The notes under the pieces are model-generated. The model had not been told where the DNA came from. It was given only the letters and a program-made list of their open reading frames with translations, and did not search any database. This document shows, piece by piece, positions 24,401 through 39,400 of a stretch of DNA of 64,000 nt (positions are counted from its first letter, which is position 1; each line of letters opens with the position of its first letter). A program made the translations under genes and the position numbers. The stretch is taken from NCBI RefSeq assembly GCF_037975245.1, contig NC_092580.1:1953501-2017500 (forward strand), read 5' to 3'. The stretch comes from Apostichopus japonicus. Its lineage: Eukaryota; Echinodermata; Holothuroidea; Aspidochirotida; Stichopodidae.

Positions 24401-27400
24401 ACCGTTTCTGCATGTCCAAATGAACGTCGGGGTAATGTTCCGTACCATACGAGACTGTAAGAGGTAAAAAAACAAAATCAAACTTATTTAAAATTGCAGT
24501 AAATGTCAATTAGATTAGAAGCTCCTAAATACTTAAAATAATGTATCTAAAACTTCTTTGACCTGTGACCTCTGCTTAAGTTTCAAACTTCTTCTGTTTT
24601 ATACATCTTTCAACCTTTGTATCAACTTTGCCTGCTCCCACTCCTTCATTCCACGAATCTACCATACACCCTCCCCCCCCCTTCCCTCCACCTTGTCAAC
24701 CAGACTGTCACTATCAATGGTAATGATTCACTCTGGCACATCCAGCAGTATGTTATCATTTTGATGCTGACTTACATTTTAATCAACTTTTCCAAGTTGT
24801 CAGAGACTGAACGTAAGTTGTAACTGGCTAAATTCAAGACAGAGTATATCTGGATTTGCTTCAATATGATAAGAGAATTGATCTTTACTTTTATAAGAGA
24901 TTTGCTATGTATACTTATACTCAAAGAGGCAATATTGTACTGAATTTGTTCAATTGGGTAGAACCTTCTACTGGAAGAATGAAAGTGCCTGGTAAGCAAA
25001 GTTATTGGAATAAAACTTGATAATTAAGTTAGCTTTCACTTGGGGAGGGGGGGGGGGAGATATATTAATCATAGATTACCCAGAAATTACCCAACAACAC
25101 TTCATCAAAGCATATTCTTATCTGATTAACAGATCCAGAGAAAATGACACACTAAATGCAAGCCCTCCAAATGGTTGTTACCTTACATAATCAATAGAGT
25201 TGAGAGGCTCAGACACATTTGATTCAAGTTATTTACTTCTAATCTTTGAAGAAGTCAACCTTTGGCATAACGAGTGGATCAAACAGTACAAAGTTTAATT
25301 AGTGTAGAAATTTGGAATTGCAAAATCTTCTTTGGAGTGATTTGAAGCCCTATTTCAGCAACTATAAGTTTGGCAAATATATATCTGTACAGTGTCTCTC
25401 TGGGGTACGTAGTCCACCTAGGTTTGATATTAATATAGACACAAAGTGACTCCGGGCGTCACAACCATGTTTGAGCAGTTTAAAATATTGAGAGCTGAAC
25501 TTACTTTCAGAAAAGTCAGTTTCTCTTATGCTTTGGTGAAGTGTTGTAATGCATTTTTGGGGGTAATTTAACCTCTGGACCATTTTTTTAATGGTTAAGT
25601 TTCATTTAAAATTTGTAAAGTTTCATAAAATGACTAGAAAGGGAGACCAAATGCAAAAGGCCAGTTAACATGAAACCATGAAAGCATTTGTTCAGTCAAG
25701 TGGATAAAGTCACATGACTTTGTTTTTATGTTGTTGATAACTAATCCTGCATGAGACAGAGGTAAAACACTGAGCAGCTATATAATAAACAGCCTATGGT
25801 ACCATACCCCCGGCATCTTACCATCATCCCACATATACTGTCAGAATCACCAACATTGAGACAGAGGTAAAACACTGAGCAGCTATATAATAAACAGCCT
25901 ATGGTACCATACCCCCGGCATCTTACCATCATCCCACATATACTGTCAGAATCACCAACATTGAGACAGAGGTAAAACACTGAGCAGCTATATAATAAAC
26001 AGCCTATGGTACCATACCCCCGGCATCTTACCATCATCCCACATATACTGTCAGAATCACCAACATTGAGACAGAGGTAAAACACTGAGCAGCTATATAA
26101 TAAACAGCCTATGGTACCATACCCCCGGCATCTTACCATCATCCCACATATACTGTCAGAATCACCAACATTGAGACAGAGGTAAAACACTGAGCAGCTA
26201 TATAATAAACAGCCTATGGTACCATACCCCCGGTATCTTACCATCATCCCACATATACTGTCAGAATCACCAACATTGAGACGGAGGTTAAACACTGAGC
26301 AGCTATATAATTAACAGCCTATGGTACCATACCCCCGGCATCTTACCATCATCCCACATATACTGTCAGAATCACCAACATCTTCATCCTCTTCATCGCT
26401 GTCACCATGGCAATCATTGTCATCTCCTGGAAGAGAAGTTTTAACAATGTCCATAAAAAATCATGCTTTTATTATGTCGCTCGTTCAAGAAAGGACAAAT
26501 TATTTACAACTTGGATACCAGAAAGCATCCGCAGAGCTCTCAAGCCAGTATAACACATAAAAACCAAATGCAATCTACATTCAGCCTAAGTCCAGGGAAT
26601 ACAATAAAAGGTCCTTAAAGTGCATACGTCAACATATTCTGTTTGTCATTGTCTGATATAATACTATTTTACCTGTATACCAGCAACCTCATCAATAATC
26701 AATGTAATATGTATGTGTCCTATGTACTACATTTGTGTAACAATATCTGTTAACATCTATATAAACAGCACTGTTACTATAGATGATTTAATTGCAACCA
26801 TATTTCTAATACATTGTATGGACATTACGATCCAATATTATTGTATACTAACATGTGCACTGGGCGCATTTCATTAGCTCACAAATTGTAAAAAAAAAGG
26901 CATTTGGGTTGAACTTTCCACACCCCTCCCCCACCACACTTAAACAACACACTAATATGTTTAAACCTAAGGAATTTGAATGCTACACTTCATAACCAAA
27001 CAAAGTGGGTGGTAATACAAATTTGATCTGCAGCTGGTTTGAATTCGTAGTTGATACGTAGTACATGTAGTACCAATGGGGCTCTTAAACATTTCTACAG
27101 AGGGCACTGTCATAACAGAGGGCACTGTCATAACAGAGGGCGCTGTCATAACAGAGGGCGCTGTCATAACAGAGGGCGCTGTCATAACAGAGGGCGCTGT
27201 CATAACAGAGGGCGCTGTCATAACAGAGGGCGCTGTCATAACAGAGGGCGCTGTCATAACAGAGGGTGCTGTCATAACAGATGGCACTGTCATAACAGAG
27301 GGCGCTGTCATAACAGAGGGTGCTGTCATAAAAGAGGGCGCTGTATTAACCGTCCTATCTAGTTCCAAGAAACTTGACAAGCTACAGTCACTGATTGCAG

Positions 27401-30400
27401 ATCATAACGGTATAGTAGTTAATACAATTTCGTTCATACTTATTGAAGGAGAGATCTTTTCAAACATGTTTTCAAAGTTTGGAGTCAAACTGATTGTTTT
27501 AGGCATCTTAACTTGTGTTTCCGAAAGTTAATCAGTGTTCTTATCCAGCAAAACTGTACAAGTGGAACACTAGCTAATAAATATCAAGAATACCTAAATA
27601 GCCATGTAGAAAGATTACAAGCACTAAAAGGGTGTGAAGACTCGCGCAAAAAGAAACGTCTAAGGCCGGTAATCTGACCTAGTTTCGAATGAGGTGTAAC
27701 AGAAGTGTTAGACACCACCATCGATCCCAGAAAATACACACACACAGCTTGCTACCATCGATAATTAGACACAGTGTACAGTCAGTACATACAGCTGCGT
27801 TCAATACCCACAGCACAGTGTACAAACAATACAGCAATGGAAATCTCAGGTCCAGCTGAAGATAACAAGGTATCACGTTTCATTACTGTACTGTATTTTC
27901 TTTGACTACAACATTCTTAAGACTTAAATTTTGCCTAATGTTATCCTTTAATCCTTTCCTAGTAAATCCAGTCTTCTCTCCTGTTGTGTTTCTACTTAAC
28001 TATACATTAGATATGTATGTACTACACAAGAACTATCACACGTTCTGAGTAGGGGAAGCAGGGGGGGGGGCAAGTAAGAGGGTAGTACATTAAATACCAT
28101 TGCCATCATCTGAATCATCACAGTCATCAGAGTCCTCTTCACTATCAGCTTTCTTCTTGATTTTGTGCGGTGCCATCCTCTTGTATTGTTTCTCCACCCA
28201 GTTCCGCTGCCTTAAACCTTCTCGTACTACAGGGTAAGGACCCTGGATCATAAATATCTTTTTTGACTGGAGAGGAAAGCAAAATCAAAATACAATTAAA
28301 TAAACTCTTCTCCATATTTTTTTTTTGAGTAGTGCTCTGCAGACTGCAGGTACTACTGTATGATGTTATGTTATGACATGAGGAGACATTAATTGCATTA
28401 CCGATATGAAGAGACATAACCCTTAAATGTTATTAATTTAACATGAATAGATCAAACTTTATTAGTGTAGACACTACCAATGTACTGTCATTTGTTTGGG
28501 TGGACGTGGGGGGGGGGGGGTTCTCTCTGGCTGATGGTGTTCAGGATCCTTTGCTCTGAGGGTTTTGGGGTTTGTCTAAGCTTATTTTAGTCCTTCTGAC
28601 TCAGGCTGCTTAACTGGTTGTGTTAGGCTTCGGTATTAGACCTTTTCAGGTGCCCAGGAATAGGTTTGTTGTCACGGGTGTGTTCCACCTTTGTCCACCT
28701 AGCACTACCAGCAATTTTCTATGCCTTCAGGGTCCCTTGAGGGTCACTGTACATGTGCTAGGACCTTGGAGGTTTTCCTTGATTACCACAAGTATTATCC
28801 TAAGCAATTGTCAGTACCTGCTTTTCAGTACCTTTAGTAACACCTTAGGAGGATCCCATTGAGGTTCCTTTCTCCGGTATTTAGTTTGCTGGGACCACCT
28901 GGTGGTGCCTCCAGAGGCTATTAAAGGCTTTGGTTGACTAGCGTTGCCCATTGTCCAGCGTTGGGAGTACGGTGTTTTAGATGATAGTACCAAGATTGCC
29001 TTTAATGATTGTTCTCCTTGACTGTCTTTTCAGATGGGTCAAGAGAGGCAAAGGTCAACAATCAAATGTGCCACCTGTTCCCTTTCTGACCTGGCAGAAC
29101 CATCAACTTTGTCCGATGTGTAGGTCATGTCATACTCTAGACGAGAGCCGTGCTCCACATGTGTCACATTCAGAAAGTTGAATTTTACATGTAAATATCT
29201 ATTTGCTTAATGTGCTTAACCTTAATGCTTCCACTGTGAGACACTACCTCATGAACTTCTGATATAACAATATATTTCTTACCTTTATTGCCCTTTCAGC
29301 CGCCATCTTTGCTATCTTTAGTTTCTCTCCAGTCGGACCACCCTTAGCTTGCCGTGTCTTGCCCCGTGGAAGGAGTTCCGGTGAAACGGACGATGTCGTC
29401 TTACTTCTGTGATGTGTTCCAGGATTGTCCACACTGGTAGCTACAATTTGGCTGTCTTCGTGATCACCTATGAAGTCGTCCTTACCTGCTACAGAAAACA
29501 ATCAATTACATACTGAAAGGCGTTCTGTTCTAGGTCAATTCTAGATTATGGCACAGATACTTTAGGAAATATAAATACTTCAAAATAACCGCTTCCAATC
29601 ACATGCTCTGAACTGGCAATTTAAAACAAAACATATGTGCAGGGTACTGAACTTTTTCCAACCAAACTCAACTTTCCATGAAACTCATAAGTCATCATAT
29701 ATCCAAAGCAAAGTAATATGTTTTACCTTGTAGCTTTGAAACTTGACATTGATGTAAGTTATAGAAACTGATAACAAATTGATGTTAGTTATAGAGCCTG
29801 ATAACAAATTGAAAACAAATTTGTTTAAGTCTAAACAACTTGTCAGGTTGACTATTTCTCTCAGCCACTTGTATTTGACTCAAGACTCATAAAATAACAC
29901 CTAATGAGCCAAGAACATTGGCTTCAAATTGAACATTCAGTACTACAAATAATATGTTGTTTCTTGCAAAACTTACATCACATCTGCATCATATGAAATG
30001 TCAGTAAAAGATTTCTTTCCTGAAAGGTTTAGTAATTTAATTCAATTGCTCCACCTCCTGGTTATTTACTGTTCTACCTGTCTCAATTTCAAGCAAACAT
30101 TCTTGGCTTATTACGTGAACTATTTTATGAGTCATATGAGTCATATGTGTAAGTGCCTGAGAGAAATAGTCCAACTAAGAATTAGGTTACATCTTTGGAA
30201 GAATATAATAAGTGATTTGACAAACCTTCAGCTGGATGAGTGAGGGCACGCTTGTGCTTGATTACTGTTTTGGTCTTTGGCACTATCGGTTTCCTACTCT
30301 TCACTAGAAGAGCATTAGACTGGTTGTAAACATTGGAAGCTGGTAAGGAACAAAAGAGATATAATGATGACAGCATGTTAGTATTTAAAATCTCAAAGAA

Positions 30401-33400
30401 CAGAGGGCCGTGGGATTTTAAAGATCAGCTTTATTGGCTCCAATTATAGCAAGCTGTAGCTTGGAAAGTTTTGTGATTCTAGGTAATCGACCTGCCACGG
30501 TCGAAAATACACCTTAGGCTCTCCAGTTAGCCCGCGGAGCTCTTTGTGTGAACACTGTGTGGAAATATGTTCATGTCTACAGTGTAGTTAATCATACAGC
30601 ATTCACACAAAGACCCTCATACAAGATAAAATAATGTGGCGGGCGTTGCAGACTTTTTGGTAAAAAGAGGTAATTTTACAACCAAGGCAGGTCGATTACA
30701 TATTCTCAAGAAACTTTTCCAAGATAGTGTGCTTAAGTTGGGGTCTATACAGCAGACCTTTAAACACAATATCTTTTAATGGAGAAGAGCAAAAAAAATG
30801 TACAGCTAGAACAGGATTCGAGCAAGTGAGCGCTGGCTATATGTTCAGCATCTACAATGTAGTTAAATATTGTAGATATATGTAGAGTAAATATTGTATA
30901 GGGTGCTCGTCTTTATCTGAGGTAAAATGGTGAGCATTCCATTGTTACCTGTTTCACACTGTTATACATACTCATTCCTTCAAACTCAATTGACAGTATA
31001 TAATCTATGGATCCCATACAAGTACTTTGCATAAACAGTATAAAAGGTTTAGTTGAAATGGTTACCATTGGTTACTCTTTGTAAATTCATGGATGAGTGA
31101 AATGATGGTGTTGCCTTGTTGTGTCGTACTGGGTTCAACATGGACACGGAGGCACCCACACCCAATCCTGATCCACTGGATGTCAGGGTGCCATCTTTAT
31201 CTACAATGTTTGGAGTTGCTGCAGGAGTATTCCATGCAACATCAGCAGACTGTTAAAGACAAGAGAGCGAAATAATGTATCATTCACCACATAATATTAT
31301 TATTATTATTATATGCAGCCAATGATTTCAAAATCCTCTGTGATGGAAAATGTGGTAAATTCACTTCATACTACTAGCATCAATATGACTCACGTTTACT
31401 TTAGAGATGTGTAGCAACAGTTCTAACTTCTATTAGGTTTCCTTATTTGCTTCGCCATCCTCAGTAATGTTATTAGAGAAAAAGGTTTGCGCCCAAGGCT
31501 CGCAAGCCCCCCCCCCCCAAAAATGTGTGTCTCGGAAAAAAAAGCTTGCGTCTCAATCGAACACCAATTGCTCTTATTGTATGACCTACTCTTACAGGTG
31601 TTGTTGCAAAGATGCGATCATACAGTATCACTGCCTGTACTTAGTGAATGTTATACACAATATAAAGGGCAGATGGCTCAGTGCCTTAGGTTCGCTGTTC
31701 GACAGGTACAGCCTGGCCCACCCCTCCTTTTGCCCACCCTGCCGTTTCAACCAATTTTTTTCCCACAGCCCCCCCCCCCCCTTCATACGCCCTTGGTCTT
31801 CCCTACTCGCCAACTCCGTAGTAGCTCCGTGCTTAGACCTTGCAGCGATTCTAACAACCAACTCTTCACAAATCCCAGTACATACCTGTAGTGTATATAT
31901 TTCTCCCTAAAATCCACACAGTTCACTGTATACTCCATGTTCATAGGCCTGTTGAGCTTCATTTTCAACTACATATGCGCAAATACTCAAAACCTGATCC
32001 AACATTTATTATCCTGGGCTCTTTGCAAACAATCATCTATACCAAAATTACAGTAGGCCTATGTGAATAGCTTCTTATGCAATGTCGATTAAAAAAGATT
32101 TACTGACGCACGTGGTCAATTGGACCGCGAAGAAATTTTGCAACAGAAACTACTGATGGTAAGAATGCACATTTAACATAAGCAACTCTTAATGCAGAGA
32201 GCAGAAACATACTGTGAATTGAAATATCCTGATCAGGATCAGAGATGTTAGCTTCCCACAAAATTCATAGATTGTCTCAACTCATTAACATTTTCTGATC
32301 AAAACATTGATTCAAAAATATTACGTGATAGTCTCAGAAACAATTCAATTGCATCTTCGTACCCACGAGTGACTGTTGTCAAAAGGTATACGTACTGTAT
32401 GTGACAACCTGACCTAAAGTTAGGATATTTGAGTGCACACATACAGAATGATAGTCTATACTGCAGACTTCGTTATCTCTACACAGGGGAAAGTAACATT
32501 GCAAGTAATTGTCATTGAGCACTACAGATACAAGAATGTTCCAGACTATGGATAGGGACTATCAGCCAATCAAATTTTGGGAATTTTGGAAAAGCATCAT
32601 TGTCTATTTTTAGCATGAAAATTTCCGTAATGAAGTGTTGTTAAACCCTGTACCTTGTGTTGATTGTTATAATATATTTATTTTCAAGCAAATTCAATGA
32701 TCTGTAGGTGTGGGAGAACTTTTGGTTCTTGTCAGAAGAATTTGCTCTTTTTTTTAAAAAGAAATAATGAAAGATATTCATTCAAAAATGTGTTTTTTTT
32801 ATGTTTTCCGTCGACCTAGTTGTGATTGTGTACTTGGGGTTTGCTTCTCAACAAAAAACAAAAAAAAGTTTGCGTCCGCCGGACTCAAGCAATTTGAAGA
32901 TTTTGCGCCCCTGGCCAAAACATTGCGTCCCGGATGCAAAATCCTGCCTTCGTAATAACTAATGCTGAGGATTCCTTTATTATTATTCTTCTCCTCAGCT
33001 TTGTTGGCTTTAAATTACATTCATAGCCTACGTGATAAAGTGAACACTTTTCTAGTTGCCAAATGCCCAATCAACTAAATGAACCCTGACCTCCTGAACC
33101 CCTTCAGCAAAGCAAATTAAAATGAATCGAAGTATATACATGAGGAAAAAGGAATTTAAACATATCGTCTCTTAAAAGAAATGTGCCTCATTTTTTTTTG
33201 GGCCTTGAACAGTGTTTTATAAATCTCATCTTAGTGTTTACTATATATAAAGTTATTAAAGAAAATACAATAATTTAGCGATAATTTAGCGATAATATAC
33301 CTCCTTAACTTTCTTCAGTCTTGTGATAGGAACAGGAGACAGGCGACCGAACTTTGCAGGAAGCTGAGCTTGTTGTTCCAGCTATGGAATGGAAAGAAAA

Positions 33401-36400
33401 GGGAGGAAGATTTGTCAAAGATAGCATATAATGCATGTACAGGCTTCAGCTGTGTCATATAGTCAGTCGGAGGCACCTACACATACAGACATATACAGTA
33501 TATCTGATTTGAGATTGGCAAACTCTACAAATTTCATATAATAAATGAAAGTCAGTTGTTTCTGACAGCTCTAACACAACAGAGCTTGTAAGTAAGACAA
33601 TGTACCAATCTTTTGTTTATCTTTTGCTGAGTGGGAAAAAAAGGAAAAGCGATTCCTTCGCAGGATCGAGTTACCTCTCATATTCTAGGTATAAGTTAGG
33701 GACTTGATAACGTTTATATTAAAATACTGTTGGTATCTAGATTTAATTACTCCTCACATGGACAGTTTAACCAAACACAGACTGGGTTAAAACAGTGGTG
33801 TTGAGTAATACAACAGATAAAATTGGATAATTGCATAATTCCATGGACAGTTTTATCATTGTTTTTTTTCTTCTTCATTTCTTGGAAACATTGAAAATAT
33901 ATAAACATTATTCAGTAGACCTACATTTCTTGCATTACCTTTAAACCAACAACATAGACCTTATTACATCACAACTTATATAGCTTGTTGAAAGTTCTAA
34001 ATCCCAGTTTAAATGGATCAGAACTTGAGGGCACGATACAAAAATGTATTAATCAATTTAGAGACCGAGGAAATCCCCAAAAAATGCAAGAGAAAAGAGG
34101 ACAAAGAGAGGAGTGCAATATACACAGTAAAAACAAATATTTTCAGATTCTGTTAACTTGGCAACTCATCAGGTGTTGATTCCCCATCCCTGGGTACTTA
34201 GAGGATGAACTAAGGAACAAAATTATATCTGATATCTTGTAGACTGATAAAACACAAAAATAAAACACACGGTTGTATTTCTATATGACACTTTAATTTT
34301 TTATTAATGACCCTTTAAATGTGTATGCAAGGTTCATCAATTAAAGTGACTGAACTATGCAGTATAATACACATGTATACCAGTTGGTCAGATGATGAAG
34401 TAACAATAATAGACAGTGGGCCATAGGGTAAATAAGTACTTATTTTTCAGATTTCGTAGTACACGAAAAGGGTGGGCACGAAACTTCTTTACCTGGTGCT
34501 GTATGACCCTAGAAGTACTGAACTACTTTTCACAAGGGTAAATGTTGCACACTGCTGAGATATAGTGGTATAAAGCGTTGTGGTCATAGTCAAGTGAATC
34601 CCGGTATTGACTAGTCCCGATCACAAAGCAATGTGTAAATGCTACCGGTATTGGGAAAACAACCGGTTATTACATTCGTTTCGGTATCATTCCCGGAATC
34701 CCAGACATAATAAAAAATATCTACGTGTTACTATTTGAAATAAAGAAAAGAAAACACATTTATTTCTGGTTTCTGTGTTCATAGTTTGAATAATATTTGA
34801 TCAAGCTCAAAAGAACTGTTATAAATATTCGCTTTATCCTCGCACCATTCCTCAGTGGAACGCACTCCCACCTGAACTGAAATCAGCACCAAACACCGCC
34901 TCCTTCAAGTTCATGCTGGAAAGTCAGCAGCACCATTAGCAAAACTCCAAGGACTGCACGTCAACAGCCACATCAGGGGCGATTTGTGCAGTACCACACC
35001 AAGACCAAGTCCAAGATCATAATACGTACTAGCCTAGGCCTATATATCAACTTTTCACGTAGTAGGCTACACCAAATATCTAACGTTACTTGGCCTCAGC
35101 ATGTTGCGGGACCTCAAAGTTATTCTGAAATTTTCGTTATTTATTCTTACTTCAAACGATGATTGTGAAGGTTCCCATGTATAAATATTACCCTTATGTA
35201 TTTCACCTCATTTTGGTATAATAGTTACAACGTTTTAATAAACTTTGAGCCAAAACCGCAGGGAGTATATCCAGTTTAAATCCATATCCAATATTATTAT
35301 AGCCTAGGGTACGATACTGGTACACACAGTGCAGCACTACTTGAGATTTGAAGCTGTAATGGAATGGATTCGTTTATTAATGCGGGGGGTTCCACGATGT
35401 CATTTATAGTTATTTTTGGCTACTTTTTTTAATTTTTAAGAACTTTTGTACGAAAGATTGATATTGAAGGTATATTTTGTGGAGAAAACAACAGCCGATT
35501 AACGCTATAAATAAATCTGTACTGTTCTCATGTATGTAGTTTATAATCCCGTATTTACATATAATGTTACATTCTTCTTGCCTGAAGTTCCAAACACGTG
35601 GTGACTTGTTGATAGTTGCAAACTTTTCATTATAAACTTGAAGGGTTGCCCTATTCTAATATCATGGAATAATGGGGAACCCCCAATTTATGTTTGTGTA
35701 CGGATTGTAAGTTTAATCCACGTGCGAACGTGTTAATCTAATATCGTGCGTCGAGTATGAATGAAGGATGGTGTGGGTTGCTTTTTTCCAAGGTTTTTGC
35801 CTTTCTTTTTGAAAGTATAGTTAAAAAACAAAGGCCCTAATATAGCGTGTTTTTTTATTTAATTTTTTATATTTTTTATAACCGTGCGTGTAAGATTATG
35901 TACATAGCCTAGGCTATGCATATTGAATGTATGACATTGACAGTCTCGTAACTAAGTGCTTTGAACCGTAGATGAAAGTTGTGGAAAATCCCGGTTGTAG
36001 TTACGATACTGGGATTCAATCATTCATGTTGCAACACTACCGGTTGTGTGAAATTTGCACTACCGCACGACTCATATCTTTGCTGTGTAACACAACACTC
36101 AATGGCATAACACAAGACTGTTACAGATTCAAATGACATGTTTACAATTAATTGCAACTTTGTCAAAGATAAATGGTGTTGAATATCATCCAAGGGTAAT
36201 TTCTTATTTATATATGAAATTCAAAGTGTTTTTGGTGCAGGTCAAAGGTCATTTGGGGTCACCAGGGGTCAAATTGTGAAAACCTTGTAAACACAATATA
36301 AAGAACTTGAAGGGTTGGTGTCCCTGTCTCAAGTGGGGAAGATTAGGCTAACTTCATATTTATGTTTTTGGTCAAGTTATCAGAATTACTAAAACAATGG

Positions 36401-39400
36401 ATTAACATTAAGGCCTGCAATGCCCTGCACTGAGGAGCTAGAGAGCATCATCAATTTAGCCTTGCAAGAGCTTTCCAGAGATTTCTGCATATATTTCAAA
36501 GGTGAATATCTTAAAAACTGGAGTATGCATACAAATGCTTCTTTTTTCTTATTTTTTTTCTTGGATTATAGATTATCAATTCGTCCTAAATCTATCCTTA
36601 AAAGGCATTGAAGACTTGCCCCAAACCGCATGCGGCCATCTGAAAAAGTTAACTTTCTGTTGCTTGCAAGTGACGTTTTGTTCTTGTCGCTACAAAATGC
36701 AGACAGTAATGAAACGTGATACCTTAATTGTTATTTTTAGCTGGACCTGAGATGTCCATCGCTATATCGTTTGTATACTGTGCTTTGGGTATTGACCGCA
36801 GCTGTATGTACTGAATTACACTAGTGTCTAATTACCGACGGTAGCAAGCTGTGTGTGTATTTTCTGGGATCGATGGTAGTGTTTAACACTTCTGTTACAC
36901 CTCATTCGAAACTAGGTCAAATTACCGGCATTAGATGTTTGTTTTTGCGTGAGTCTTCACACCCTTTAATTTGATACTCATGATGGAGACAATCATGGAG
37001 AGCATGCATGACTGCATTTGAACGGTGTTAGGAGATGGAATAATGTGACTTGCACTCTTCATTAGGAATTTGAATACAAGCATACTCACAAGAGAGCTAA
37101 ATGAGAGTATTACTATATAACCTGTTAATCATGGAATTAAACAGTAATGTTGCCTATGAGAATCTACATGTTGGGAGGGAATAATTTGGTGTTCACACCT
37201 ACATAGTGGTTTTCAGGTTTACAAAGTCTGTTTCTCATACAATACTGAAATGGATAAAGCTTCTGTGCACAAAGACTGCTATTACATCTGTGCATTTGGG
37301 TAGCAAATCACATAACATGCATAGTATTTTGCTGTGCGATACTAGAGTCTGGATAAATTATCTCTTGTGTATGTTGTAACGACCACAACAAAATGTGAGG
37401 AAAGCACAGATCTACAAACGATATAATGGTACATAATGGTTTGATATTTGTGCAGTGGTTTCTCAATAATAACTTAGCTGCTTTGAAATAACAAATTCCT
37501 TCTACTACTGTTGGGCTTTCATGGCCCTCTTGTTAAATTGAACTAATCCCTCTTGTTAAATTGAACTAATCAATAAGCAAGTGGACCACATACTGTTATG
37601 CACCATTGTGTGAAGTTAACACTGGTTACAAAGTGACTATTGATTGTAACAGTAAGTGCTGTGGGATAATAAACTAACTGCACCAATGCACAAATTTTGA
37701 ACATTTATCTGTAAGCTAAAGGTATGTATCTCAATCAACAGTAAACAAATAATTACCTTGAACTCAAATACCTGCTTAAAACATATACTGTTTCATATGT
37801 CATAAATGTGACCAGTATGTTTACATTGAAATGATTTGGTAACCATAAAACTATCTAGATTAACAGTAATTTCTGGGTAAAAGTTGTTCTGCAACTAAAC
37901 TAAACACTGCACATTAGGTCAGTCTACTCCATAAGTTACACTGTATGTATATATATTTCATCAGCATTACACAATTGAGATTATCACACATAAGATTGGA
38001 CGGATTATAAAAAGAACAATGCCAGATAACTGAATGAGACATTATAGACAAATATGAAAAGAGCTGAGAAAATATTGGCTAGAATGAAATTATAATTACT
38101 GGACACCAGTGATCTTTGGAGTACAAGTTCTGTGCTCTTCCAAGTAAATTATCCAGCCTTTATATGGTGGTAAGCCCTCTATATATATCCAGCAGACATA
38201 TGTTGTGATTCTATATAGTCAGTGCTGAGAGCTCATACAAGGGGTGGGGGTGGGCTGGGGAATACTTAAAAACAAATGTTTACAGAGAGACATGCATTCA
38301 GAGAAGCTGGTAAACCTCCCCTTCTCATCTAATTTCGGGACTGTTTACTTCAAATAAACAGTATTTATTTATTTGGTCATTTTGAGATTCTGTCCCATCT
38401 TAACCCAGAAATTGAAAGTTTCATACATCGTCAAATAACCAAGGGATTGCAGTGACTTGCCAGCAAAATGGAAACAATGTATTCCAGGCAATTGATAGCA
38501 ACATATGTTGGAAAATTTAGTACAGTGTCAACGTTATCCGGCCAGTTTGGCCAAACAACTACAAATCTGTTACAGTTTTTGTTGGCAATGCTACAAATCT
38601 ACTTAGCCAATGAAATCATTTCATGAATTCAAATGTTAGTACACAAAGGCATTAGGTGATATGATCAAGGAGGTTCAACACCTCCTGTCTGAGAAGAAGT
38701 GCTTAAAGGCATTGAACACTCGCCCCAAACCGCATGCCATCCTCTGAAAAAGTTAACTTTCCGTTGCTTGCAAGTGAATTTTTTTCTTGTTGCTGCAAAA
38801 TGCAGACAGTAATGAAATGTGATACCTTGTTATCTTTAATTTAGGCCTGAGATGTCCACGCTGCTATGTAGGCCTACACTGTGTTGTGGGTATTGACCGT
38901 AACTGTATGTATTGACTGTACACTATAGTGTCTAATTACTGACGGTAGCAAGCTGTGTGTGTATTTTCTGGGATCGATCTTCTGTTACACCTCATTCGAA
39001 ACTAGGTCAGATTACCGGCATGAACTGAACAGTTTTATGTGATTGGGGAACATTGGGGAACATTGTCTGACATTCTTCTAATAGCCTATGCCTAGCCTTT
39101 GCAAGAATCTTATTAACATTGGGAGAGTGCGTAGCTGCCTGATTAGTTTGTTTTTTTTATTATTGTAATTATAATAAGGAAATTGAACAATGGTAAGTTA
39201 TCAGAGATAGCATAGCCTAAAGTTAGGCCTTGGCTTGTCAAACTCAAAGCATGATATTTCTTGTTATTATTTTGGTGACTTGAACTTGAAGTTTCAGTGA
39301 AAATATTTAGCCTAGAGCCGAGACTTTGCTGCACATTATGCACTATCTCGCACTTCTAAGTTCTTACCAGTTTTCTTTGTTTTTCGAGATGCATCGCTTG

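Noticed and set aside
25741-26295. 184-codon minus frame with five 35-residue repeats as an independent gene
   Set aside because: It is the translated intronic part of the exon 7 donor-spanning array; treated as a repeat, with its coding potential discussed as a finding.
27076-27531. Open frame of 151 codons with TEGAVI repeats (plus), and its minus-strand counterpart with SVMTAP repeats
   Set aside because: Both follow from an 18-bp minisatellite whose unit is a multiple of three; no start context, domain or splice evidence.
28981-29181. Cys-containing frame as a zinc-knuckle gag
   Set aside because: Cys spacing does not fit a CCHC knuckle and the frame closes quickly; left only as possible retroelement debris.
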